Below, one piece after another: positions 11,943 to 12,024 of a DNA stretch of 12,024 nucleotides (position 1 is its first letter; the number at the start of each line of letters is the position of its first letter). The DNA is from Baffinella frigidus (Eukaryota; Cryptophyceae; Cryptomonadales; Baffinellaceae): positions 57,562-69,585 of the forward strand of contig MU647541.1 of NCBI GenBank assembly GCA_026770585.1. The letters are read 5' to 3'. A program made the translations under genes and the position numbers. Below the pieces are notes generated by a model that ran no database searches, was not told the DNA's origin, and saw only the letters and a program-made list of their open reading frames with translations.

Positions 11943-12024
11943 GCTGACGACGCGCATCACACCCTCGAGGGTGTGCGAGAGGGTGTGAGAGGGTGTGCGA
12001 GAGGGTGTGATGCGCGTCGTCAGC
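11943..12024 (+). mobile_element. 82-bp hairpin element, copy 8
   Basis: Full-length consensus-like copy ending exactly at the window edge; perfect 24-bp arms. It starts exactly 300 bp after copy 7. Confidence 0.95.

Noticed and set aside
677-12024. CRISPR-like array from the eight 82-bp repeats
   Set aside because: Copies occur in both orientations at irregular distances in a eukaryotic context, with no uniform spacers and no cas genes.

Overview
The window reads as nuclear DNA of a eukaryotic microbe, most likely a microalga. The reasons are exons that join in phase across GT-AG introns, many degenerate TTTAGGG/TGTAGGG telomere-like tracts, GC-rich exons in repeat-packed non-coding DNA, and two membrane-anchored enzyme families common in algae (a METTL24-like methyltransferase and a probable GT25-type glycosyltransferase). 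A dinoflagellate or other secondary alga would fit, but nothing here fixes the lineage. There are no bacterial operons and I recognised no tRNA, rRNA or CRISPR array.

Layout. 1-2900 is a mosaic of hairpin (MITE-like) elements, several nested, ending in two hairpins with long C/G runs. 2913-5141 (minus strand) holds exons of one methyltransferase gene. Exon 1 is 5141-4784, a complete exon 2 is 4324-4251 and a complete exon 3 is 3294-3124; they join in phase and rebuild the family motifs (HGF-D-PT, HLHDW-GLGG, FKCDIE). Both exon 2 and exon 3 are flanked by broken copies: a 5' part upstream and a 3' part downstream. Intron ends around exon 2 consist of CCCTAAA-type heptamers. 5181-7496 is a 2.3 kb inverted repeat (arms roughly 0.9-1.0 kb, each end carrying GTATTCATGATGAATAC) separating the methyltransferase from a divergent plus-strand gene, whose first exon (7840-8460) has three membrane spans and the start of a GT25-like domain. 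8461-12024 is again dense hairpin elements, including a 619-bp near-perfect palindrome (10059-10677).

The most distinctive component is an 82-bp hairpin element (ends GCTGACGACGCGC...GCGCGTCGTCAGC, interior four GAGGGTGTG units) present eight times in both orientations, twice truncated and twice inside the large palindrome. A second theme is a short terminal motif, CCACCARCCCTC, capping hairpins whose remaining stems are unrelated, which suggests different non-autonomous elements sharing one mobilising machinery. No transposase is visible.

The two genes are divergent and probably both act in the endomembrane system; no pathway link can be shown. Most other open frames are run-throughs of repeats and are not annotated as genes.
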